From the NCBI RefSeq assembly GCF_963678635.1, contig NW_026971689.1, positions 60,001 to 124,000 of the forward strand: 64,000 nt of DNA. The letters run 5' to 3'. The stretch is from Symsagittifera roscoffensis. Its lineage: Eukaryota > Xenacoelomorpha > Acoela > Convolutidae. The notes beneath the pieces were generated by a model. That model searched no databases. It was not told where the DNA came from and worked only from the letters and a program-made list of their open reading frames with translations. Positions 30,491 to 41,656 of the stretch are shown here, one piece after another (position 1 is the stretch's first letter; every line of letters begins with the position of its first letter). The position numbers were made by a program, and so were the translations under genes.

Positions 30491-30962
30491 AAGCTATCTG
30501 AAAACCCTTGACAACGCCCCACACTCGGGCACCGTAATTTGGTTTTTGGGTTAAATTGCTAGGTTGATCGAAACGATCGAACTTGTAAAACAGTATGAGT
30601 AATCTATTTAATTAATATAAAGGTTTGATCCAACTAATCTGGTATCAAAGTCAATGTCTTTTTTTTCGTTTTATGGTTTTTGTTCCTTTTTCTACTCTTT
30701 TTTGGTTTTCTTTTTCGCTTTTTGTCTTTTTGCTCTTGTTTTTGTCCCCCTAGTTGCCCCCCCCCCCCCCCCCTTACTCGGTTAGCTAAGCCTCGTTCGG
30801 AGAGCGTACCAGGAAGTTTTCTCGAGTTTTCTTAAAAAGCTATCACGGTACAACCGGAAGGTTTGCACGTTCCTGCCGAACCGTACCACCGGTACTCTAG
30901 AATGGGCATGCCGCCCGGAGCTGTCTCAAGTGGGTTCGACTCCGTAGTCTTGATGTCGTAAA

Positions 30963-30977
30963 CACCCAGGAGCGCCA
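30963..30977 (-). promoter_or_regulatory. GE2 candidate primer-binding site
   Basis: On the coding strand TGGCGCTCCTGGGTG begins 11 nt after the 5' LTR end. TGG complements the CCA tail of a tRNA and the rest would pair with an acceptor stem. I cannot name the tRNA. The 11-nt spacing is longer than usual, so this is tentative. Confidence 0.45.
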
Positions 30978-30988
30978 TAAAAACACTA

Positions 30989-31889
30989 TGTAACATTCGT
31001 CTACTGCAGTCACACCTGAGGCTTAAGAAAAATAGGCCCTTTAACCATTGGCTCAAGAGTCAGGGACACTATCTCTTGTGTTTTTCTACCTCAAATCAGT
31101 CGGAGCCAATTCGGTTCGCTTGTGACATGAGACTACGACCCGTTACAGCTTAAGGCCACTACCAAAATATCCCCCCACTCTAGAAATAAGAACGTCCCCA
31201 TACTTAGGTCTCAAAATACCCAAAATACATGAACGCCGTTAAAAACCGGGTCGGAACAATCCGTTAAGTTTTTTTTTATTAGACAGTGGAACTTTGATCC
31301 ATTTCAGATGGATCAACCTAAAACTCGCCTTACCTCAACATAACAATTATAAAACACACTTTTAAAATTGAATTTGTACTCACATAGTAGCACGCTCAAG
31401 AATTGGGAAATAATCCAGTCGGTAATTAACTCAAGAATTAAATAACGTAATTAAATGAGTTTAATCTTTTATAGTTTTAACGATGAGAACGAGTTATACT
31501 CTAGACAATAGTTTTCTCGTGAACCATTGGGACACTTAAGCTGTCCACCTTTCCACCGAAGGTTCACTCCCTTCCAGTTCCAAATAACACTCCAGTCGCA
31601 ATAATCCAATTCGTGGGAATGCTCTCGTCTCTGTTTCAGATGGGACAGCTCTACTCTCGATTACTATAGTGGCGAAAATTGCGAATAGCAATTTCCTACT
31701 GCTTTTTCTTGCAACTTTTCCGCAATTGTGACTCAATTGTTCTGATTTTCTGATTTTGACTTTCAGTTATCGCGAGAAAATCGTGCATGACAGGCTCCAT
31801 TCGAATTTTTGAAAAACTTAATTTCACCTCAAAATCAAGCACTCCAGTGTTTCTCAAGGTCAAACTTCCAAATATGACCGACTGGCACA
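30989..31889 (-). repeat. GE2 5' LTR (right copy)
   Basis: Direct repeat of 9948-10849 with about 13 small differences, among them CACTCCCTTCC for CACTCAAGTCC and GAGTTATAC for GAGTTTATAC. It would drive transcription leftward on the minus strand. I did not find a convincing TATA box on that strand. Confidence 0.93.
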
Positions 31890-31892
31890 ACT
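31890..31892. repeat. Right target-site duplication of GE2 (ACT)
   Basis: ACT here matches ACT at 9945-9947. Deleting one copy plus GE2 gives a site at which the GE1 ORF1 frame runs through without a shift. A 4-bp duplication with one change (GACT/AACT) would not keep the frame, so 3 bp is preferred. Confidence 0.65.
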
Positions 31893-33452
31893 TACCAACC
31901 AGGTGAAATGCCTATGTCCTCCAAGCCCAAAACTGGGCTGACGAGAATTCATCATGAGATGAACAGCGAGGCTGCCTCGTCTGGTTCACCACTGAGAGCA
32001 GCTGTGCCACCAAAGAGGGCGAAAGTAGAACAGAGGTTTCAGACGAACCAAACCATGTAAGATCTGGATAGGATAACAGACGAACTGGAAAGGACAAAAA
32101 AGGAGCTGGACGAGGTGACTAAGACCATGCTCGTTGCGGAGGACGACAGAGACATGTGGAAAAGATTGTTGGAAGACTGCAACAAAAAGCAGGCTGAAGA
32201 AATTGAGCGCTTCAGGCAGGACTACAAGGAGCGATCGGAACGGATGGCGTTGACAACGGCTGTGGAGAAGGTGATACCTGCAAGGAGTATTCCTCGTAGG
32301 CACTCCCCGATGGAGCTCTTGACGCCTCGAGAAATCAGTCAGACAACGGAGACACGGCTCCCCACAGCAACAGATCGAGTGACAATCCCGGACCCTAGTG
32401 ACACCTCGGGTGACCCCGTCGTGGAACAAACCGTGAGGAAGCTGATAGAGACAGCTGGACGACTGGTCGCCAACAAGAATGCGTCAGGGTCCGGGGTGAC
32501 CTATGGAACGATCGATGACACGGGCAGAGTACGACTCTCCCAGACCGTGATCAGACAGGGAATAAGCGACGCGACGCCACTAATGGCGAGCTCTAAGGCC
32601 ACAGAAAGAAGAATACAGAAGATGCCAGCGAAGAAAGTGTCACGTGTAATAGACATACAAAAGAACAATCAGTTGAGATATAACTTCACGGGAGTCCCGG
32701 AGACAGATCCGAGAGCTTGTCTCAATCGAGTGACCTGGAACCCGGCAGTAAACCTGCAGCAACCGCCACTGGGGATATCACATCTGATACTGGGAGACAG
32801 CTTAGTCAGAGTACTCTCGAATTTGAGGACCTCTTGGGTCACCACGGTGATGGCCTTCGGAGAAGCGACTAAAGCCCATTTATATCGGATGGTGGAACTA
32901 ATGAATCCAGGGAGGATCCCCAGTGTGATGACCCAGGTTGGAACGAACAACATCTCGAGAAGTTCGGATGAGGAGGAAGCACTATGGGAATCGATGATGG
33001 TGTGCTTGTTTACTACTCTCTGGCAGAAGTTCAACTGCACGGTACTGACCGTTTGCACTGTGCCTATGAATCTAAGAAGCTTGACAGCAGCAGGGAGAAG
33101 GCACAACGAAGGAGTGGTCACGTGGAACAATATTTTGAGGAATCTCGCAAGTCGGAATGTCGGAAGGATGATCCTCATGGACATCGAACATGAGTTGAGA
33201 GCGATGGATCAAGCCAGGCTGACCAGAGACGGCATCCACTTCGATAGTATAGAAGGACAGGTTTGGTTGAACAGAGTCTTCCAGGAGCGATTGGATGAGT
33301 TGGAGGTAGAACTCTTTGACACAGGAGTACTGAGGGAAGAAGGAGCATCGAGAGAAACTGTGATCACACCTTTGTGCCTCCTAACCTGGAAACACGCTTG
33401 GGGACGGTCCCGGCCGTCACGAATTATAGACAGCAGAGCTCCAGCGAACTAG
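31893..33452 (+). pseudogene. GE1 ORF1 remainder with SGNH hydrolase
   Basis: 31893-32057 continues the amino part of ORF1. A TAA at 32058-32060 breaks it within the coiled coil (ERTKKELDEVTK). The frame then runs on to 33452. The SGNH set is kept: GDSLV (Ser codon 32799-32801), GTNN (32940-32951, catalytic Asn present and the following Asp replaced by Asn) and DGIHFD (Asp 33228-33230, His 33237-33239). Conservation of the catalytic residues in a dead copy shows that the enzyme was under selection before GE1 decayed. Confidence 0.85.
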
Positions 33453-33912
33453 GTCAACAGAGGGATGTTTATGATCGATTGGGAGAAGCACCTGTAAGGA
33501 AGACCTGTTAACCCAATCGAAGAGACAACCAGCACGTCTAGATCGGACACGAGATCTGAGACGACAAGTTCCAGTCGAGAGGAGAGACGCCCGGGCAGAG
33601 GCTCGTTGATGTGGTCAAGGCCCATACCATCTCCCTGGCATGTATACAAAGATGAACTAATGAAGCTGGATCTCCAGATGGTGAGCTTCATCGAAGATAC
33701 AAGGAGGATGCTGAAGGGAGCGAGGCTTCCGTCAGCAGACTGTACTCGATAACAGACGTAGACTGGTTGATAGCCGCTAGCATAAGCTTCAGTTCAACGA
33801 CGGCCTTGAGATTTGATGACCTAGAGGGACTGCCCTCTAGTAACATGATGAGGGGAATCGGGAAGAGAGACCAGGAAGATTTCTGACGACGAGAGCTCCG
33901 ATTGGACTACAT
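33453..33912 (+). pseudogene. GE1 ORF1 carboxyl linker, decayed
   Basis: No long frame, but composition and position match GE2 ORF1 residues 590-760. Several stops and shifts. No other feature is seen. Confidence 0.45.
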
Positions 33913-36200
33913 GTGAAGATGTTCAGGCAGCTGACGACATCCCCTGGTCATGTAAAGGAAAGAATATACACAAAAAGAGTGAGTCAAGATAGTGATGTCC
34001 AAAGATACGGCGGATTGGAAGCGATAAAGAAAGATGGGACCATCTTCGCCGCCTATGATAAAGCAGAAATAAGGAAGGCCAAGATCATGATAGTAGCGAA
34101 TTCAGAGTTCGTGTATACTTACAACTCTCTGATTTGGCCGGACTTCATAATGTTGGCAGCGGTCGATATGGACCTACTGCAATCGGTATCTCTGGCTACA
34201 GGGGTACAAAGACAGACGAACTTGAACCCAATTACGATCGTGTTTGCTGGCCTCAATGACAATCTACACAGTAGAGGTTTTCTGAACAGACTCAGGGATC
34301 CTACAACGGCAGAGAATGATGTGTGGCCAGCGATAGAAGATATCCTTGAGTCGATGGTTGAAGTGGTGGATGCGACCAAGGAGGGATCGTTCACCAAGGT
34401 GACACCGAGAGTAGTTTTCGCGTTGTCTCCGGGGTGTGTATATCTCCCGGATGGACTAACATTCGTGTATGCGACCGTGACCTTGCTTTCGGAAGGGAAA
34501 TTTGATGTGATCATATCAGCCCCAAATCGCATGATAGAGCTGGAGAACCTGAGGCCACTCAGGGCTGAACTACGTGCAGTGTGGTCAGATATCTCGAACG
34601 CGATGAGAGGATTCAAGGACCATGCGCTGCACATGTTAGTGTTAGACGAGGTTCTGGGGTTGGAACCGTCCAAATTCAGTCGACAGCTCAAACTGAAACC
34701 GGAAAAAGACGACGACCATCGAGTGGTCGTAGCGATTTCCAACGACTTTTGTTTCCGAGCAATGTTTCCGACTTATGTTTCCGACAGGTGAAAACACGAG
34801 AAGGAAAAATTCCCAAGAGACTAGAGCTCAGTTGGATGCGATGGTTTTGAGAACCAAACCGGAAGCCAATCGGTGGCTACACCTAAGTCCTCGAGTAGCG
34901 GCATTGGGTGCAGATGCTTTTGAGCAAGGCCCTGTGATGATCACGAAGATCCATCCCTACTTGTTAAAGGAGGTGAACTGGCGGAAAATGCTGTTGAAAA
35001 GACCGCTGAATTTGTAATCAGAGTGTGTCAGATTACCCTGGAAACCTTCTGGACCCAGGAAGTGAAGGGACAGGAAGGCTTTGAACGGACAGATAACATG
35101 CTGGAAGGATTGGGAGCCGGATAGACCGAGTCCTTCTTGGCAAAAATCTACCAGAAAGTCTCTCATTACTTGATAAAGGAATTCCACCAAGCAGTAGTGG
35201 AAGTGTCAATAGTGGAACTACTAGCCTTGTTCGTGACTTTTGGAGCAGAGAGTTTCGTGAAAGGACCGGCGATGCTGCTCACCGAAGGAATCCAGAACCT
35301 GCGGTTAAATGGGCTTCTAACACTGATTGCGATTACCCACGGAAACTTGGGATGCCTAATCAAATTGACACGTTGTCCAGAGCAGATGAGAGAGAGGGTG
35401 AGGAATTTAGATATGAAGAAATCCACAGACTCGTGGAACAATATAAGAGACCTGAGACACACTCTTATCCAATATCTCTTACAACAAAATCGCTTTGAAA
35501 GGGAGAATAAGAGACTATCGAAAGAGAAGAAGATATTAGACGACATGTTGGGGGCATGCCCCTGTTAACCGATCTGAGCTTGGCTATGAGAACCGATCCC
35601 TTAGCATTGATCAGAGGAGAAACGGAGTTTGTGACAGTGATCTATGGACCAGCAGTCACGTTTGCGTCCCCTGACTTTAAGGTGGAGGCGTATAGGAGGT
35701 CGGTGCTGCACCTGAACTTCATATCACCAGTGGACGGTAGTGTACTGAACTGGTGTGAGCAGCACACATTGCGGGAGCTCATGAGTGAAGATCTGTTATT
35801 GGCGAAAATATCAAAGCCAGATATGACAGTCATCAACTTTGACGATCACTTCCGTGATCGCATGGGAGAGGTAGAGAGAGGGCTCATCGAGGTGTTTCCA
35901 AAGCTCTGGAATCTGAGACCCTATGACAAGACGAATGGTGAAATGACCAGAGTTCCTCGTCTCACTGCAGCATATCACAAACTGAGAGAAGAGACGAAAG
36001 ACTGGTGTGATTACTAGAAGCTGCGGGAGGCAATCCCTGAATTCCCTCTGAAAAGAAGGATCTTGCTCGGAGCAGTCTCCGTGGTACAAACTCCTAGGTT
36101 GGGAGCATTTGAAACCAATGAAAGGGGAATAGGGAATTTCGTGGGAACAATGGATCCATACTTTGTAGGGAGAAATGCCGCCGTGTTACAGTACACATGA
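33913..36200 (+). pseudogene. GE1 ORF1 tail fused in frame to ORF2, then broken
   Basis: 33913-34791 is one 292-residue frame in which FAGLNDNLHSRGFLN runs straight into VVFALSPGCVYLP, ISAPNRMIELE and WSDISNAMRGF. In GE2 the same sequence is split between ORF1 and ORF2. The GxND motif, the following strand-helix pattern and the late APNR block suggest a second, divergent SGNH-like fold; a catalytic Ser or His is not obvious. From 34792 the ORF2 body continues in pieces: 34859-35020, 35137-35568 and 35556-36017 (MPLLTDLSLAMRTDP, VIYGPAVTFASPD), then a last decayed piece to about 36200. Confidence 0.75.
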
Positions 36201-36872
36201 TTTGCCTATACGGAACAAGCGACGAGACGGCGAATAAGCAACGCCGCGACTCCCAAGCCTGGAAGATTTGACGAGGAATGGGCGGGATTGGGCTTAGCGC
36301 CTATGAAGATGAGAGGCAGGACCGAACTGCCTGAGGCCTCATTGATCCTGACTAGTGTGAAACCGGAATTGGAAGTAGGAGGAACACTGCAGGCGAGAAC
36401 ATTCCTAGCACCCTTCGGCTGCGAGGAAATCAAAGTAGTCCATGGAGAGGAGGAAGATGGATCAGCAGGCACACTGATCATACCGAAATTTCCGGAGGGA
36501 ACCAACAATGAGAAGCAAGGACCCTTGAGCTCAAAGAAGGACATGTCAGAAGGAGATGATGGACATGGAGGAAGCCGTCAAGCGGAAGAACCCATGCAAC
36601 AAGATGCAAGTCAAGCTGGTGGGGAAGACGACAGGGCATCGACAGGAGGAGTATCCAGCCTGGATTTCAATATCTTCAGTGATCTTGAGAACAACGCGGA
36701 TACGTTGGAGACGACTGAGCCAGCGGATGAAGGCATTTCGACACTGGAAGCTCCTACAGCCTTTACAGAAATTAAATGGAACTTGCCGGAGAGCAGCTCT
36801 CCTGGCAATTCAAGAAATAACGAACAAAGAATCCACAATTTTTCGGAGAACTACCTAGAAGAAGAAGTATAG
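36201..36872 (+). pseudogene. GE1 ORF3-like acidic frame
   Basis: The main frame 36288-36872 (194 codons) is rich in Glu, Ser, Gly and Asp, like GE2 ORF3, with only weak alignment. The upstream part (36201-36287) is in another frame. Position between ORF2 and ORF4 supports the match. It does not overlap the next frame as GE2 ORF3 does. Confidence 0.55.
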
Positions 36873-36895
36873 AGTGCTCAGCCAGAGTCCTTTTC

Positions 36896-38601
36896 TTGGA
36901 AGCGTTGCCCGAAGAAGAGTGGGAAGTACATCACCGAGACCATGAGAACAGGACGGGATGTAGATTGGACAGAGTGGCGTTCATGGAAGAAGTATGGACA
37001 GTAGTTCAGAGCTATGGGACCCAGTCCATTTTGAAAACAGTTCTCAGCCGACCGTTGATGCGGGAAGTCCTTGACAAGCTTGATGAGTGTGAAGGGAGAT
37101 TGAGTGAGTTGTTGATTGACTCAGCCACTGATGAAAGTGAAGCGAACTCTCCCATCAAGATGACACCGCAGGACGATAAAGGAGAGGTGGTGCATCTGTC
37201 AAGAACCAGGAAAAGAACGATGTGGTCGAAATTGGTGATTGATAAGATCAACGAAATGAAAAAGAAGTTAGGCAGCATAGTGATGCCGAGGAGAGTAGGA
37301 AAGACGAAGGTGGATTCGGAGATATCGATAAAAGCTGTCAATTCAGCGAAACGAAAACGAGTCGAAGAGGCCATGGATTTGGGACAAGGTGATTAACATT
37401 TACCTGGCACGAACAGAATGTTGACCGATGTAGCGATGGTGCCACCCATTCTCATGGGCGGGATAAAGTCGACAGATTACAAATCCAAAAGGAGTGACCG
37501 CACTCTGACTGGAGCAACCTTAGAAATGGAAATACTCAGCCAATGTGGAGAGAGCACGATGAAAGATTTTAAGCCATCTCCCATGAATCAAGGAAAGGGA
37601 AGTGTCGCAGGACAACTAGTACCAGTGGAACATAACCGACTAACAGTGTCGGATACTGTGCCAATAGATGAACCCACCTGTGGATACATGTATATGTTAG
37701 AATACCGAAACTCGGCTAGAAGGTATGTGATGGACCTGGAAGACGAAAAGGCCATGGAAAGTGATCTGGAGACGATGTTGCGAGGCACCACCCTCAAGCA
37801 GAAGGCGAACGGGACTCTAGCGTCGTCTGAGATACAGGCAGAAACGATGGAGCAGTTGCTGAGCCTTCCATGGAAAGCAGCGGTGTTACGGTACTTCGAA
37901 GAAGAGATGAGGACTGCGCCAAGATTACACGCTCTCATGGCAGTACTTTATGTGAGAACCGAGTTACAACTGAGGTTTGCCTGGTGCATGATGGGACTGA
38001 CTCGCGAAGAATATGGTTCAGAAGAAAGGAAGAGGTCAAAAGAAGAGAAGTTTTTTTCCTTATGGCGAACCTGAGGGATCTGATAATCCAAGAGGGAGCA
38101 GCAGTAGCGTGTGCGAAGCGGAGAGACGCTCTCTGTTTCATTCGATTCATGACAGAGCAGATTTCAGTACCTGCATTGAACACCTGTGTCAAGATGCTGA
38201 GGGAGGGCGATGAGCAGGCGAAAGCCGTACTCTTGCTAGCAATGCTGGATATGCAGCAAAGCAAACCGATGAGGGTGAATATGAAAGAACCCGAGGAGTT
38301 AGATCCCATGAGAAAGATAGACGAAATCAGAAGATTTTCAAACAAGGAGCTGAGACTCACTAAAGAATCAATTGGGGCACTGCCGAAGTCCAGTGAGTAC
38401 TGTGGACCGATCAAGAAGAAGTCGTACAGCTATGTATCTGGAATCATAGGGATAGCGTACAAACCTTTCCTGAGTGAAGAAATACGCGATTGCTTCTTCG
38501 ATTATGAGCAAAAAATGTTGCTAAGATTCTGGACGTCGAGAATTGTAACGGTTAAGAGCGCTACCAATCCTCAGATCAAATTGGGACTGGTCTTGGAATG
38601 A
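36896..38601 (+). pseudogene. GE1 ORF4, frameshifted
   Basis: Pieces 36896-37396, 37418-38074 and 37870-38601 cover the GE2 ORF4 product. The conserved helical half is clear: FAWCMMGLTREEYGS, KRRDALCFIRFMTEQ, DEIRRFSNKELRLT and YSYVSGIIGIAYKPFL. A TAA at 37394-37396 and a shift near 38040-38060 (run of T) break it. No function recognised. Confidence 0.75.
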
Positions 38602-38605
38602 AGAG

Positions 38606-39268
38606 GTGACTGCACCTTCCGTACCAAAATCCGACAAAAGAGTGGAATTTGGGTTGGGATTCTCAGATGAATTACTGAGAACGAGCTTGATGGTAATGTG
38701 GGAATTGATGAGGCCATCATGGTATCCTAGTCCCAACGCTGACTCGATATTACGGGCCACACAAGACGTGCAGAGGGAGCTGAATGCAGACTGTAACCTG
38801 CGTGACCTGACAATCATATATAATGTGATGAAAACGGCCTCTAGGAGCAACGGGGAAGATAAAGTGGAGTTGCCTGGCTGGGGACCAGAAGACTGGGTCA
38901 AACCTGGTAGCTGTCTGGTGGAAGTCTGTGGACTGGAAGGTCACGCTTGTGGAGGTCTGGACTGTGAGAAGACCCTAGCGAGACAACACAAGCAATTGAC
39001 GATACTGTTTGGGAAGGTCGCGATGAAAGCAAGGACGGAAACCGAACTGATCGCGGATTGTCACGGAGGAACCGAGGTGAATCTAGTGACTGCACTAGGA
39101 TTCTACAGCATGTTGATTTCTTTAGAGTCGCTATTGAATTTAGAACAGAGACATGAGATGGTCACTGCCATCTTTGTAGAAGTATTCCCAGGAGTTGTGC
39201 AAACCGAGCAGAAACACATAGGAGAAAGGAGGGAAGCGCAATTGGAGGAGCGTCATGTTGACACATGA
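38606..39268 (+). pseudogene. GE1 ORF5, shortened carboxyl end
   Basis: 220 codons open. It aligns with GE2 ORF5 from KRVEFGLGFS through the PGSCLVEVCGLEGHACGG cluster to VVQTEQKHIGERR. The carboxyl third of GE2 ORF5 (over 100 residues) is missing; the frame instead ends at TGA 39266-39268, within the overlap with ORF6. The Cys/His cluster is fully conserved. Confidence 0.7.
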
Positions 39269-39966
39269 CGAGTTTCCCTGCCACTGCTTGCTGCAGACTT
39301 GGTTGTATCCCGAGCGTAGTAATCTGGTGTTGATCTGGGACTCTGGAGAGCTGCTCTCCATGGGTTACCAGACTCATCACAGCCCATAACAATAGTGATA
39401 GTGGGAGTTATGATGGCGATACGATGGCTGGAAGCTCACGTAAGAGAGAACAATAGACAGGAAGCGCCAACGAGAGAACAGTAAGAAAAGATTCTAAACA
39501 TTCCGATGGAAGTGAAAAAGATATGGGCAAGAAGACGATTGATGCCATGGTTCAGAGCTAACATGACTGCAAGGTTGTACGAAAATGCTAAGAAGCATAT
39601 GTCGAAGCACGGCAGAGGGTACAGTGAATATCAGTTGGACATTGGAGCAGGAGCTTTCGTGACTCATCGGAATGCAGTGACCACTGCTGTAAGGAGAACT
39701 TCCAGGACGAGTGAACCTAGTGAAAGGAGAAGGAAGAGATGTCGAAGGAAGATTTGAGGCGAAACGTGACGTTGTGTCTCCACAACAGCTTCTGTCGAAA
39801 CAGAGAATCTAACGTGGATCCCCTACCTTGTTGCAAACAGAGGGTAGAAGAGCAGAAGGGTTGGAGGACTGCTTCCAACAGCGTCAGATTAGCTAACGAT
39901 GTGTTGCAAGACACAGAAACTGAAAGTGTGGAGTCAGTGTCACAGGAGGAAGAGATGGAACATTGA
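39226..39966 (+). pseudogene. GE1 ORF6, broken
   Basis: The frame beginning near 39240 carries FPCHCLLQTWLYPERSN and LIWDSGELLS, parallel to GE2 ORF6. It has several stops near 39380-39400. Later parts lie at 39506-39757 (RRLMPWFRANMTARLYE) and 39739-39966 (LHNSFCRNRESNVD, acidic tail). As in GE2, it overlaps the end of ORF5 in another frame. In GE1 an ATG (39251) is available just upstream of the Cys/His motif. Confidence 0.7.
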
Positions 39967-40770
39967 CAAGCGGTCGAAAGAACAAGAGGCAAAAAGAAGG
40001 AAAATTAGAAGAATTTAGTAGTTTTAGAACTTCTAAACGACGAAAAGAGAAAAAAAAAGAATTGCGGAAAAAGAAGAAGTTAAAACTCAGAATTGTTTTA
40101 TGCGTGTGAAAAAACTCAAGTGAGAGACCAAGCAACCAAGTTGTAATTGAAAACTGAAACATTTAGTTGAGTTTTGAACAATAAAGAATTTGTTGCATTT
40201 TTTGATTTTTAGTTAAGTGGCTTTAGAGACACTTATTATTTGTTTAGAAAGGCTTGAGTGAAGAGTACATTTAAATATTCCAGCCTGCATGATTGTTTTT
40301 ATTAAATCAGGACGACTGATCACTTTGTGGTGACTTGAAAGACTTGGAGAATCTCTTGAAGAGGTAGATTGTTTCATTGTTCTTTCTAACCACAGAGTTT
40401 CTTAGTTTTAATATTCAGGACAATAGCAAGCAAGATTTCCGAAGGGAAGAAGCGTAGTAGGATAATTTTAGCTTGTTGGTTGGCAGGACTGCCCTGCAAA
40501 CCAACATAATTTAAAAATCTAGGAGAAAAGTTTTAATCAGGGCATTGACATTGGAAGTCAGAAAAGATGTTTTTATCTTAGGTCATATCCTCAATGTGCA
40601 GATTAATGAAAGAATTTGAAGGCTATAGTGATGTAGTATGATGCCATTTATATTATGCAGTGAGTTGATATGACGCGGATAAGAGTAATTTCGTGCATTT
40701 TGTAAATTCTGTTCGATGATACTGTAGCAATTTTACGAACATTGCGAGATTCAATGAGGAAATTGACCGG
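39967..40770 (+). other. GE1 3' untranslated stretch
   Basis: AT-rich, A-rich at 40020-40090, with no supported ORF. It separates ORF6 from the PPT. Nothing else recognisable. Confidence 0.6.
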
Positions 40771-40785
40771 ACTGTCCGGGGAGTA
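40771..40785 (+). promoter_or_regulatory. GE1 polypurine tract
   Basis: ACTGTCCGGGGAGTA followed by TGTGAC, the same arrangement as in GE2 (10850-10862 on minus). It places the start of the 3' LTR at 40786. Confidence 0.75.
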
Positions 40786-41490
40786 TGTGACATTCGACCA
40801 GAATGCACCAAAATGCAGATTCATCAGATTCGAAATTTTAGCAGCGAACCTTCCGAATTGACGGTTTTAAGAGATTAACAACGCTATGGGGAAGATTAGT
40901 CAAACGTTGAAGGTTAAGATATTCTGGTATTTTAAAATTTTAAATTTTCGAAGAATGATGTCATATTTCTTAGAAACGTCAGAAATGGCCATTTTGGCAG
41001 AAAACCGGAGGAAAACACAGCAACATTAGTTGCGATAGCGATAACAACGAGAAATGTGATTGAAAAACAACAACAGATTGCAGAAGTAGCAGAGACCGTT
41101 CCGAGTTGCAACTATTGTGTCGCTACAATAGTTGCAAGGCAGTTGCGAATAACGGTGAAGGGTGGAAAACAGCCTTCCGGAAGGAGAATAAGAATCTTAT
41201 TTCCCCGGATTCAAGAATCCGGAGGGGTCTCGGGACTGGAATTTTTATCATCTTATATAAACTTTTAGCTTTCGTATTGTCCTGAGTTGAACTTAATCAA
41301 CATCTGATTTGATTCTGCTCAGATGAGAAGCTACGAGTTGGGGGAAAAGGACTGATCCATCTTCGATGGAGATGATGATTTTTTTCTACTGAACAAAAAC
41401 AATAATAATTTAATAAATAGTGGTAGCCCTGATTTTAGGAGTGACCTCGTGGTCTGGAAATACTGAGACCCAGCCATGAGCTCAATATTT
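40786..41490 (+). repeat. GE1 3' LTR (right border uncertain)
   Basis: Starts TGTGACATTCG. A TATATAA box lies at 41254-41260 and an AATAAA poly(A) signal at 41412-41417. A short GATCCATCTTCGATGGA hairpin between them (about 41354-41370) parallels one in the GE2 LTR. Little direct identity with the GE2 LTR, so the two giants are different families or old subfamilies. The 3' border is set only by analogy. Confidence 0.6.
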
Positions 41491-41656
41491 CTGCATGTAA
41501 TCTAGTTAATTTGAGTGTTTTGACCGAAGCCGAAAGCAGTAACGTTTTTTGACAACCCGATGTTAGAAAGACCACCGAAAGTACTGGCTTGGTAGAGACG
41601 GTGAAAGTAATGTAGAGCTATGTTTAGACGTTGGCCAGTCGTCTTAGAACCTAGCT

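Larger units (their letters stand above)
28283..30988 (-). other. GE2 5' leader between LTR and gag
   Basis: 2.7 kb without a supported gene. It holds the 14-bp tandem array (28480-29400), a unique stretch (29400-30220), the 70-bp array (30221-30490), a 17-base poly-C run (30757-30773) and the PBS candidate. Short frames across the arrays (for example 28407-29014 on plus) simply translate repeats. Such a leader could carry packaging or translation signals. Confidence 0.75.
9948..31889 (-). mobile_element. Giant Ty3/gypsy element GE2, complete, nested in GE1
   Basis: A 21,942-bp element with direct LTRs of 902 and 901 bp (about 13 differences by eye), TG...CA ends, a PPT beside the left LTR, a candidate PBS beside the right LTR and ACT repeats at both borders. 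From 5' to 3' on the minus strand it holds a 2.7-kb leader, gag-pol (2327 aa), a macro-like ORF, a 0.5-kb spacer, six further ORFs and a 0.4-kb 3' untranslated part. Most gypsy elements are 5-8 kb, so the extra length is the added ORFs and leader. Few LTR differences suggest recent insertion, yet integrase is incomplete. Confidence 0.93.
31890..41490 (+). mobile_element. Giant element GE1, right part (ORF1 to 3' LTR)
   Basis: Continues GE1 past the GE2 insertion with the same gene order as GE2 20185-11279, here on plus: SGNH ORF1, ORF2, acidic ORF3, ORF4, Cys-rich ORF5, ORF6, then a PPT at 40771-40785 and an LTR starting TGTGACATTCG at 40786. The right LTR border cannot be fixed because its partner is outside the window; 41490 is an estimate from the position of the poly(A) signal. 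Confidence 0.85.

Noticed and set aside
30757-30773. 17-base poly-C run as a structured element
   Set aside because: A single homopolymer; no supporting motif, and length in assemblies is unreliable.
30933-30943. GGTTCGACTCC, a perfect Pol III B-box string near the GE2 PBS
   Set aside because: No convincing A box at the right distance and the flanks do not fold as a tRNA T arm; probably chance or a relic of tRNA-like priming sequence.
31890-31893. 4-bp target duplication GACT/AACT for GE2
   Set aside because: It has a mismatch and would leave the GE1 frame out of phase; the 3-bp ACT keeps it in phase.
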